From: Thermodesulfobacteriota bacterium
GTDB taxonomy: Bacteria > Desulfobacterota > SM23-61
Length of the DNA: 5,659 nucleotides
Direction: 5' to 3'
Assembly: GCA_030018715.1 (NCBI GenBank)
Contig: JASEHN010000214.1
Location: 1 to 5,659 of the forward strand
Positions 1 through 5,550 of the stretch are shown here, in pieces. Under the pieces are notes generated by a model. The model did no database searches and was not told the DNA's origin. It saw nothing but the letters and a program-made list of their open reading frames with translations. How positions within the stretch are numbered: the first letter of the stretch is position 1; each line of letters begins with the position of its first letter. The translations under genes were made by a program, and so were the position numbers.

Positions 1-42
1 ATCGGATCAAAGAACCTAAAAGGCATGCTTGCCGGCCATTAG
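1..42 (+). CDS. Possible C-terminal tail of an upstream gene (partial)
   Basis: The frame starting at base 1 is open from the window edge and reads IGSKNLKGMLAGH before a TAG at 40-42. It lies just upstream of the adaptor gene, with a purine-rich stretch (AGGAG at 41-45) right at its stop, which fits the end of a preceding operon member. In E. coli the ybhG operon is preceded by a TetR-family regulator gene (cecR/ybiH), so a regulator or an outer-membrane factor would be a natural neighbour, but thirteen residues cannot identify it. A second frame is also open here up to a TGA at 60-62, so the coding assignment is tentative. Confidence 0.3.
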   Translation: MGSKNLKGMLAGH

Positions 43-67
43 GAGAAAAGGGGTTTTATTGACCTCT

Positions 68-75
68 GAGAGGGG
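68..75 (+). promoter_or_regulatory. Ribosome binding site deciding the adaptor start
   Basis: GAGAGGGG lies 7 nt before the ATG at 83, a good Shine-Dalgarno match at good spacing. It favours ATG 83 over the in-frame TTG codons at 29 and 59. TTG 59 has its own weaker candidate site (AAGGGG at 48-53, 5 nt away), so it is not excluded. Confidence 0.55.
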
Positions 76-82
76 TACGATA

Positions 83-1231
83 ATGGGGGGAAAGAAAAAA
101 GTACTAATTCTGGTACCGGTGGTCGTAGTCGGTCTGGTTCTGGGTTACATTTACATCCAGAACAAGTCGGTAAATAATCCAAACGTCATTCCCGTCTCCG
201 GTAACATTGAGATCACCGATGCCCAATTGAGTTTCAGAATTCCCGGGCGGGTGGAAGAGCGGCTGGTCTCTGAAGGGGAGACAGTGAAGGCGGGACAGGT
301 TGTTGCCCGCCTGGATCGAAGGGAACTCACCCAGGAGGTTGCCCTCCGCAAAGCCGAAGTTCAAGCTGCGAAAGCCGCTCTCGCTGAACTCCTTGCCGGC
401 TCACGCCCGGAGGAAATTGCCCAGAGTGAAGCTGCCGTCCAGAAAGCTCAGGCCCGGTTAAATGACCTGCTCGCCGGATCCAGGCCCCAGGAAATCGCTG
501 CTGTCGAGGCCGAAGTAAATCGGGCCAGGGCCGATGCCGACCGGTTACGGGTGGAACACGAACGGCAAAAAACTCTTTATGAAAAAGAAATTATCTCTGC
601 CCGCGAATATGATGCCGCTCGCGCCGCTTATGAGATGGCCATGGCCAGGTTAGAGGAAATTCAAGAACGCGGGAAACTCGTCAAAGAAGGCTCCCGGAAA
701 GAAGAGATTGAACAAGCTCGTGCCGCCCTGAGAGAGGCTCAAGAGCGGTATGCCCTGGTGATAAAAGGCCCCCGCAAGGAAACGATCGATCAGGCCCGCG
801 CTCGCCTGCAACAGTCCAAAGAAGCCCTCCTTCTATCCGAGACCCGTCTGAGTTACACCACGTTGGTCTCTCCCCTTTCTGGAATTATCCTCTCGGAAAA
901 CGTAGAACCAGGGGAATATGTCTCCCCTGGCACGCCGGTGGTAACGGTCGGTGATCTGACCAAAGTTTGGCTGCGAGCCTACATTAACGAAACCGATTTA
1001 GGCCGGGTAAAAGTTGGCCAGCGAGCGCGGGTGACTACAGACACTTTTCCCGGGAAACGGTATGAAGGGAATATCTCCTTTATCGCCCCCAGGGCTGAGT
1101 TTACCCCCAAAAATGTTCAGACCGCAAAGGAACGGGTGAAGCTGGTTTACCGGATCAAAGTGGGCCTTCCCAACCCGCACATGGAATTAAAGCCCGGCAT
1201 GCCCGCCGATGCCGAGATTCAGATGGATTAA
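83..1231 (+). CDS. ybhG: HlyD-family periplasmic adaptor (membrane fusion protein), YbhG-like
   Basis: This 382-residue protein should be anchored in the inner membrane and link the ABC pump to a TolC-type outer-membrane channel. It has a lysine-rich start (GGKKK) and one hydrophobic anchor at about residues 7-26. A first lipoyl/barrel half follows (about 35-80, with SFRIPGRVEER and EGETVKAGQVVARLD), then a long alpha hairpin (about 81-257), the second lipoyl half (SPLSGIILSENVEPGEYVSPG) and a C-terminal beta-barrel ending in LKPGMPADAEI. The hairpin tip carries R161, L165 and S172, matching the R-x3-L-x6-S TolC-docking pattern of AcrA-type adaptors. The segment AEFTPKNVQT...LVYR is typical of the YbhG group. 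The protein is about 50 residues longer than E. coli YbhG (about 332), explained by one extra 26-residue repeat in each hairpin arm. Start ATG 83 was chosen for its ribosome site and the usual charged N-terminus; TTG 59 or TTG 29 would only add an unconserved leader. It is the first gene of the transporter cluster. Confidence 0.93.
   Translation: MGGKKKVLILVPVVVVGLVLGYIYIQNKSVNNPNVIPVSGNIEITDAQLSFRIPGRVEERLVSEGETVKAGQVVARLDRRELTQEVALRKAEVQAAKAALAELLAGSRPEEIAQSEAAVQKAQARLNDLLAGSRPQEIAAVEAEVNRARADADRLRVEHERQKTLYEKEIISAREYDAARAAYEMAMARLEEIQERGKLVKEGSRKEEIEQARAALREAQERYALVIKGPRKETIDQARARLQQSKEALLLSETRLSYTTLVSPLSGIILSENVEPGEYVSPGTPVVTVGDLTKVWLRAYINETDLGRVKVGQRARVTTDTFPGKRYEGNISFIAPRAEFTPKNVQTAKERVKLVYRIKVGLPNPHMELKPGMPADAEIQMD
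389..544 (+). repeat. Tandem 78-bp (26-residue) repeat in the ascending hairpin arm of the adaptor
   Basis: LLAGSRPEEI at residues 103-112 (bases 389-418) recurs as LLAGSRPQEI at residues 129-138 (bases 467-496), exactly 26 residues later. The intervening residues are alpha-helical and Ala/Gln/Glu/Arg rich. The two copies are diverged at DNA level, with several synonymous differences in the core decamer, so the duplication is not recent. The second copy fades out after about residue 150. Confidence 0.8.
680..835 (+). repeat. Matching 26-residue repeat in the descending hairpin arm
   Basis: VKEGSRKEEI at residues 200-209 (bases 680-709) recurs as VIKGPRKETI at residues 226-235 (bases 758-787), again exactly 26 residues apart. 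Each is followed by a similar helical stretch (EQARAALREAQERYAL and DQARARLQQSKEALLL). The period equals that of the ascending arm, so the two arms stay the same length. Confidence 0.75.
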
Positions 1232-1248
1232 ATATAAGGCATTCTTTT

Positions 1249-1276
1249 GAGTTTCGTGCTTCGGATTTCGGATTTG
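1249..1276 (+). repeat. Short tandem array of a 7-bp unit between adaptor and ATPase 1
   Basis: Four consecutive heptamers read GAGTTTC, GTGCTTC, GGATTTC and GGATTTG, a degenerate G-R-R-T-T-T-C array. It fills most of the 54-nt spacer between the adaptor stop and ATG 1286. If translation began at TTG 1247 the array would encode the first ten or so residues of ATPase 1, which have no counterpart in the ABC domain. Confidence 0.6.
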
Positions 1277-1285
1277 ATTCAATCG

Positions 1286-2203
1286 ATGGATGCTATCAGA
1301 ATAAATAACCTGACCAAGTCCTTTGGGGCCTTGACGGCCGTTGACCAGCTCACTTTGTCCGTGGCTGAGGGGGAAATATTCGGTCTCGTCGGGCCGGACG
1401 GAGCCGGCAAGACTACGACCATGCGTCTTTTAGCTTCGATCATGGACCCCACCTCCGGAGATGCCTGGGTAGCCGGCCACCACACCGTAAAGGAAGCCGA
1501 AGCGATCAAGGAAAAAATTGGCTACATGAGCCAGCGGTTCGGCCTTTACCCGGACCTAACGGTCATAGAAAATATCACCTTTTATGCTGATATTTACGGT
1601 GTGCCGCGCTTAGGGCGCGGAGAGAAGATTGACCGCTTGCTCGCTTTTAGCAAACTTATCCCCTTCAAGAAACGTCTCGCTGGCAATCTGTCCGGAGGGA
1701 TGAAACAGAAGCTCGGCCTGGCCTGCGCCCTGATCCATACTCCGCAAGTGCTCTTTCTGGATGAGCCAACCAACGGCGTAGATCCGGTTTCCCGCCGGGA
1801 CTTCTGGCGCATCCTCTACCAGCTTCTGCGGGAGAAAGTTACCATCTTTGTTTCCACCGCCTATCTTGACGAAGCTGAACGCTGCAACCGCGTGGCCCTC
1901 ATCCACAAAGGGAGACTCCTGGCCCTGGGAACGCCGGATGAGGTGAAGAGACTCATGCGCGGATTCATCATCGAGATCCGTTCGTCGGAACCGCGCCGGG
2001 CCGCAGCGTTGTTGCGAGAACAATTAAAGAGCGATTCAGTGGGACTTTTTGGAAATCGGGTTCATGTGGTCGCCAAGGACCCGGATAAATCCACTGCCCA
2101 AGCCCAAAAAATCCTTGCCGGCGCTGGATTAGAGGCAGTTAGTATTCACCCTGCTGAACCATCGCTGGAGGATGTTTTTATCTCTGTCCTGGCCGGGAAA
2201 TAG
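1286..2203 (+). CDS. ABC transporter ATPase 1 (equivalent to the N-terminal half of YbhF)
   Basis: This 305-residue cytoplasmic nucleotide-binding subunit pairs with the ATPase encoded next. Motifs in order are Walker A GPDGAGKTT (36-44), Q-loop Q83 in GYMSQRFGLYPDLTV, signature LSGGMKQ (135-141), Walker B VLFLDE (155-160, catalytic E160) and D-loop GVDP. The switch region is STAYLDEAE, where alanine 192 replaces the usual histidine. After about residue 225 comes a small C-terminal accessory domain ending in PSLEDVFISVLAGK, typical of DrrA/CcmA-like exporters. The GPDGAGKTT form and the lost histidine match the N-terminal half of E. coli YbhF as I recall it. ATG 1286 was chosen because the ABC fold begins immediately after it and the upstream codons come from a 7-bp repeat. 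However, it lacks a clear ribosome site, whereas in-frame TTG 1247 (13 extra residues) has AAGG 7 nt upstream. The start is therefore uncertain; the function is not. Confidence 0.92.
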   Translation: MDAIRINNLTKSFGALTAVDQLTLSVAEGEIFGLVGPDGAGKTTTMRLLASIMDPTSGDAWVAGHHTVKEAEAIKEKIGYMSQRFGLYPDLTVIENITFYADIYGVPRLGRGEKIDRLLAFSKLIPFKKRLAGNLSGGMKQKLGLACALIHTPQVLFLDEPTNGVDPVSRRDFWRILYQLLREKVTIFVSTAYLDEAERCNRVALIHKGRLLALGTPDEVKRLMRGFIIEIRSSEPRRAAALLREQLKSDSVGLFGNRVHVVAKDPDKSTAQAQKILAGAGLEAVSIHPAEPSLEDVFISVLAGK

Positions 2204-2206
2204 ACC

Positions 2207-2211
2207 GGGGA
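2207..2211 (+). promoter_or_regulatory. Ribosome binding site of ATPase 2
   Basis: GGGGA sits 5 nt before ATG 2217, in the 13-nt gap after the ATPase 1 stop. It supports ATG 2217 over the in-frame upstream ATG 2172, which lies within the ATPase 1 coding region and would add only an unconserved 15-residue leader. Confidence 0.5.
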
Positions 2212-2216
2212 AAACC

Positions 2217-3185
2217 ATGAATGAAAAGGCTGTTATTGTTAAAGACCTGGAGAAGCGTTTCGGCACTTTTATCGCCGTGAACCGCATCACTTTCGAGGTG
2301 GAGAGAGGAGAAATTTTCGGCTTTCTCGGCCCCAATGGCGCTGGTAAATCCACAACCATACGCATGCTCTGCGGCATTCTCACTCCCAGCGGAGGAACGG
2401 GGACAGTGGCCGGGTTCGACATTGGCAGACAAGCTGAATTGATTAAAAGCCATATCGGCTACATGAGCCAGAAATTCTCCCTCTACGAGGATTTAACCGT
2501 GGAGGAGAATATCGATTTTTACAGCGGCATTTACCGCATTCCTCCGGATAAAAAGAAGGAGCGGAAAGAGTGGGTGATTGAGATGGCCGGTTTGCCAGAG
2601 CACCGGCATTCTAAAACCGCTATTCTGTCAGGCGGCTGGAAACAACGCCTGGCCCTGGGGTGCGCCATCCTCCATGAACCACCGGTCATCTTCCTCGACG
2701 AACCGACTTCGGGAGTGGACCCCATCAGCCGCCGCCAGTTCTGGGACTTGATCTACGAACTTTCCGGCAGGGGAGTTACGGTATTTGTCACCACTCACTA
2801 TATGGATGAAGCTGAGTACTGCGATCGGTTAGGGTTAATCTACCGAGGGGAACTGATCGCCCGCGGCACCCCGGAAGCCCTCAAGACCAAACTCATGCAG
2901 GAGGATGTCCTGGAAGTTCTTTGCCAGCGGCCCCAAGACGCCATGGCGGAAATTGAAAGAATTGGGGGGGTTAAAGAGGTTGCCCTGTTCGGCCGGGGGC
3001 TGCATGTAGTTGCCGAAAATAGCCAGGAGGCTTTACCCTTGATCTTACGCCATCTTGCAGATCGAGGTTACCAGGTCTCCCGCGCCGAAAAGATCGTCCC
3101 TTCCCTCGAGGACGTGTTTGTCTCCTTGATCGAAGCCCGCGACCGGATTGACTCCCACCAGATGGCCGGGGATGGGAACCGATGA
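2217..3185 (+). CDS. ABC transporter ATPase 2 (equivalent to the C-terminal half of YbhF)
   Basis: This 322-residue protein is the second nucleotide-binding subunit and the one with a complete catalytic set. It shows Walker A GPNGAGKST (38-46), Q-loop Q85 in GYMSQKFSLYEDLTV, signature LSGGWKQ (137-143), Walker B VIFLDE (157-162, E162), D-loop GVDP and switch histidine H194 in TTHYMDEAE. A C-terminal accessory domain (about 225-305) ends in PSLEDVFVSLIE and is followed by a short polar tail. The segments SGVDP, VTTHYMDEAEYCDRLGLIYRG and IARGTP resemble the C-terminal half of YbhF closely. The motor probably works as an ATPase 1/ATPase 2 heterodimer under the two permeases. The gene begins 13 nt after the ATPase 1 stop, in a different frame, and its TGA overlaps the next ATG (ATGA), implying translational coupling to the permease. 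Confidence 0.93.
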   Translation: MNEKAVIVKDLEKRFGTFIAVNRITFEVERGEIFGFLGPNGAGKSTTIRMLCGILTPSGGTGTVAGFDIGRQAELIKSHIGYMSQKFSLYEDLTVEENIDFYSGIYRIPPDKKKERKEWVIEMAGLPEHRHSKTAILSGGWKQRLALGCAILHEPPVIFLDEPTSGVDPISRRQFWDLIYELSGRGVTVFVTTHYMDEAEYCDRLGLIYRGELIARGTPEALKTKLMQEDVLEVLCQRPQDAMAEIERIGGVKEVALFGRGLHVVAENSQEALPLILRHLADRGYQVSRAEKIVPSLEDVFVSLIEARDRIDSHQMAGDGNR

Positions 3186-4315
3186 AACTCCTTCGCCTAT
3201 GGGCTGTATCCCGCAAGGAGTTCATCCACATTATCCGCGATCCGCGCAGCCTCCTCATGGCCATCGCCATTCCCATGTTACAGCTCACCCTTTTTGGTTA
3301 TGCCCTGACGCTCGATGTGGACAACGTTCCGATGGTCGTCTACAACCAGAGTGAATCCCAGGCCAGTCGGGAGTTCATCAGCCGCTTCCATGGCTCTCGT
3401 TATTTCTCCATCCGCGGGTACGCAAATAACTATCGGGAAGTGGAGGAAGCGATTGACGCTGGCCAGGCGCTGGCGGCCCTGATCATTCCCGCGGACTTCA
3501 CCAAGCGCATGGGATCCGGCCGATCTGCCTCCGTGCAATTAATTGTGGACGGGAGCGATTCCAACACCGCCACCCTGGCCATGGGTTACGCTGAGGTGGT
3601 GGTGCAGAGCTACTCCCAGGAAATGATCATCGGCAATATCCAGCGCAGCGGAGGGGGGACGCTCCCTCAGCCCATCGATCTGCGCCCCCGGGCCTGGTTC
3701 AATGCCGATATGGAATCAAAAAATTTTATTATCCCCGGTCTCATTGCGGTTATTATGAACGTAATAGCGGCTTTGCTGACTTCTTTAACCGTTGCCCGTG
3801 AATGGGAAATGGGCACGATGGAGCAGCTCATCTCCACGCCCGTTAAACCTAATGAACTTGTCTTGGGAAAACTCCTGCCTTACTTTGCCATCGGCATGTT
3901 CGATGTGCTCCTGGCTGTACTGATGGGCAAGTTTTTGTTCCAGGTCCCCCTGCGGGGAAATGTGGCCCTGATATTCGCCATGGCGGCCATTTTCCTGACG
4001 GGCGTACTTTCCGTAGGAATGCTCCTCAGCATTGTAACCCGTAACCAGCTCCTGGCCAGCCAAGGGGCAATGATCGTGACCTATCTGCCGGCGTTATTGC
4101 TGTCAGGATATATGTTTGCCATCCATAATATGCCCAAAACTCTCCAGATCGTAACCTATCTGGTCCCGGCCCGATATTTTGTTAAGCTGCTAAAAAGTAT
4201 CTATTTAAAAGGCTTAGGGATAGAATTTCTCCTCCTGGAAGCCGGACTCCTGACTATTTTTGCCATTGCCATTCTTGTTTTGGCGAACGTGAAATTCAAA
4301 AAGAAGCTAGTGTAG
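3182..4315 (+). CDS. ybhS: ABC-2 type permease, YbhS-like
   Basis: This 377-residue inner-membrane subunit has the same length as E. coli YbhS as I recall it. An N-terminal amphipathic stretch (RKEFIHIIRDPRSLL) leads into TM1 at about 24-44. A large extracytoplasmic domain (about 45-180) contains LIVDGSDSNTA and RAWFN. TM2 lies at about 183-204, followed by the cytoplasmic loop AREWEMGTMEQLISTPV (205-221), the region expected to contact an ATPase. TM3 is at about 231-250, TM4 at 262-284 and TM5 at 292-312 (with LPALLLSGYMF), then the conserved MPK...TYLVPARYF and TM6 at 348-370 with a lysine-rich cytoplasmic end. The AREWE-GTME loop, SxxTRNQ and PARYFV patterns match YbhS better than YbhR. 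The ATG overlaps the ATPase 2 stop by 4 nt, and GGGAA at 3174-3178 can serve as ribosome site. It should pair with the next gene's product as a heterodimeric channel. Confidence 0.92.
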   Translation: MKLLRLWAVSRKEFIHIIRDPRSLLMAIAIPMLQLTLFGYALTLDVDNVPMVVYNQSESQASREFISRFHGSRYFSIRGYANNYREVEEAIDAGQALAALIIPADFTKRMGSGRSASVQLIVDGSDSNTATLAMGYAEVVVQSYSQEMIIGNIQRSGGGTLPQPIDLRPRAWFNADMESKNFIIPGLIAVIMNVIAALLTSLTVAREWEMGTMEQLISTPVKPNELVLGKLLPYFAIGMFDVLLAVLMGKFLFQVPLRGNVALIFAMAAIFLTGVLSVGMLLSIVTRNQLLASQGAMIVTYLPALLLSGYMFAIHNMPKTLQIVTYLVPARYFVKLLKSIYLKGLGIEFLLLEAGLLTIFAIAILVLANVKFKKKLV

Positions 4316-4317
4316 CC

Positions 4318-5448
4318 GTGCTCGAACGAATCAAACACATGCTCAAAAAAGAATTCATCCAGGTCTTTCGCGACCGGCGAATGAGAGGTGTGATTTTCCT
4401 GGCACCCATCATCCAATTGTTGATATTCGGTTACGCGGTAACCATGGACGTGAGAAATATCGCCACGGTGATTTGCGACCGGGACAATAGTGTCCACAGC
4501 CGGGAAATGATCGCCCGTTTCGTCCGGTCGGGGTACTTCACCATCATAGCTCACGCAGACAACGACCGTCGGGCTCAAGAACTCATCGACCGGGGAGAAG
4601 CCCAGGCCGTTCTTTTCATGAATAAGGGATTTAGCGCCGACCTTAAGGCCGGTAGGACCGCCCCGTTCCAGATCATTGTGGATGGAACCGATTCCAACAC
4701 CGCCGGAATCGTGCTGCAGTACGGTTCTAAAATTGCCGGAGAATTCTCCCAACAGATTTTAAGCACTCAATTGAGCCAGTTAAAGGGGGCGGTTCCTCAA
4801 CCCGGGAAAATTACCCTGGAAGCGCGGGCCTGGTTCAATGAAAACCTGGAAAGCCGGAATTTTTACATCCCTGGAGTGATCGCTATTATCGTCACCCTCA
4901 TCACTCTGATGCTCACCAGCATGGCCGTAGTCCGGGAAAAGGAAATCGGGACCATCGAGCAAATCATGGTCACTCCCATCACCCCCCTGGAATTCATCCT
5001 GGGTAAAACCCTTCCCTTTGCTTTAATCGGAATAGGCGAAGTGGTATTGGTTACGGTCGTCGGAGTCTACTGGTTTGAAATTCCCATCCGGGGAAGCTTG
5101 CTGCTTCTTTTTTTCTGCACAGTGCTTTATCTGATGACCACTCTGGGTGTGGGCCTCCTGATTTCAACTATCAGTCGCACTCTGCAACAAGCTATGATGA
5201 CCACCTTCTTTTTCTTTATGCCGGCGATACTCCTTTCGGGGTTACTATTCCCCATTGCCAACATGCCGGAAGTGGTCCAGTGGCTCACCTATCTTAATCC
5301 CATGCGGTATTTTCTGGTAATCATCCGGGGCATATTCCTCAAGGGGGTGGGGCTAAACATTCTCTGGCCGCAAATGGCTTCTCTAACTGTGCTGGGCTTG
5401 GCCACGCTTTGGCTGGCCTCAAAAAGATTCAAAAAGACTCTGGCCTGA
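4318..5448 (+). CDS. ybhR: ABC-2 type permease, YbhR-like
   Basis: This 376-residue partner permease is a paralogue of the preceding one, with the same layout. TM1 is at about 24-43, the extracytoplasmic domain at about 44-180 (IIVDGTDSNTA, ARAWFNENLESRNF), and TM2 at 183-205. The cytoplasmic loop VREKEIGTIEQIMVTPI follows, then TM3 at 231-251, TM4 at 260-284, TM5 at 292-312 (MPAILLSGLLFPIANMP) and TM6 at about 349-367 with a basic tail. The sequence STISRTLQQAMM before TM5 and MPAILLSG recall E. coli YbhR, and the gene order S then R is also conserved. The start is GTG 4318, only 2 nt after the previous stop and without a clear ribosome site, so reinitiation by ribosomes leaving the upstream gene is likely. 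ATG 4339 is a shorter alternative but would remove conserved N-terminal helix residues. This is the last gene of the cluster. Confidence 0.92.
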   Translation: MLERIKHMLKKEFIQVFRDRRMRGVIFLAPIIQLLIFGYAVTMDVRNIATVICDRDNSVHSREMIARFVRSGYFTIIAHADNDRRAQELIDRGEAQAVLFMNKGFSADLKAGRTAPFQIIVDGTDSNTAGIVLQYGSKIAGEFSQQILSTQLSQLKGAVPQPGKITLEARAWFNENLESRNFYIPGVIAIIVTLITLMLTSMAVVREKEIGTIEQIMVTPITPLEFILGKTLPFALIGIGEVVLVTVVGVYWFEIPIRGSLLLLFFCTVLYLMTTLGVGLLISTISRTLQQAMMTTFFFFMPAILLSGLLFPIANMPEVVQWLTYLNPMRYFLVIIRGIFLKGVGLNILWPQMASLTVLGLATLWLASKRFKKTLA

Positions 5449-5473
5449 AGAATTGAAACCGCAGAGTTGGCCG

Positions 5474-5488
5474 TGCGGCATATCCGCA
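5474..5488 (+). other. Small GC-rich hairpin after the operon
   Basis: TGCGG and CCGCA form a 5-bp stem around the loop CATAT, 25 nt after the last stop. No T-tract follows, so it is not a standard intrinsic terminator; at most it could stabilise the mRNA 3' end. The rest of 5449-5550 shows only a 4-bp AGCC/GGCT pairing and the perfect TTAAG-GTA-CTTAA palindrome at 5519-5531. I see no gene there. Confidence 0.25.
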
Positions 5489-5550
5489 ACCAAAAGCTTA
5501 TAGCCAACAGCTCATGGCTTAAGGTACTTAAAGATTTATTTGCTTAATGA

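Noticed and set aside
1610..2023. 137-codon open frame on the minus strand inside ATPase 1
   Set aside because: It lies wholly opposite the well-supported ATPase 1 gene, has no recognisable domain, and is explained by the codon pattern of the + strand gene.
1520..2471. Identical 15-mer GGCTACATGAGCCAG at 1520-1534 and 2457-2471 as a possible DNA repeat
   Set aside because: It encodes the conserved GYMSQ Q-loop in both ATPases, so shared ancestry and protein constraint explain it.
2971..3288. 105-codon minus-strand frame and a 68-codon plus-strand frame (3148-3354) over the ATPase 2/permease overlap
   Set aside because: Both overlap two confident genes, have low-complexity Arg/Pro/His-rich translations and lack support.
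4201..4752. 183-codon open frame on the minus strand across the permease junction
   Set aside because: It spans the end of one conserved permease and the start of the next, and its translation is antisense to their helices with no family resemblance. It is a shadow frame.
5454..5482. TTGAAA near 5454 as a -35 box of a downstream promoter
   Set aside because: No acceptable -10 box appears at 16-18 nt spacing; the sequence there is GC-rich and forms the small hairpin.
5502..5531. AGCC/GGCT pairing and TTAAG-GTA-CTTAA palindrome as terminator or operator
   Set aside because: The first stem has only 4 bp with a 10-nt loop, and the second is a short AT-rich palindrome of a kind expected by chance. 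Neither is followed by a T-tract.
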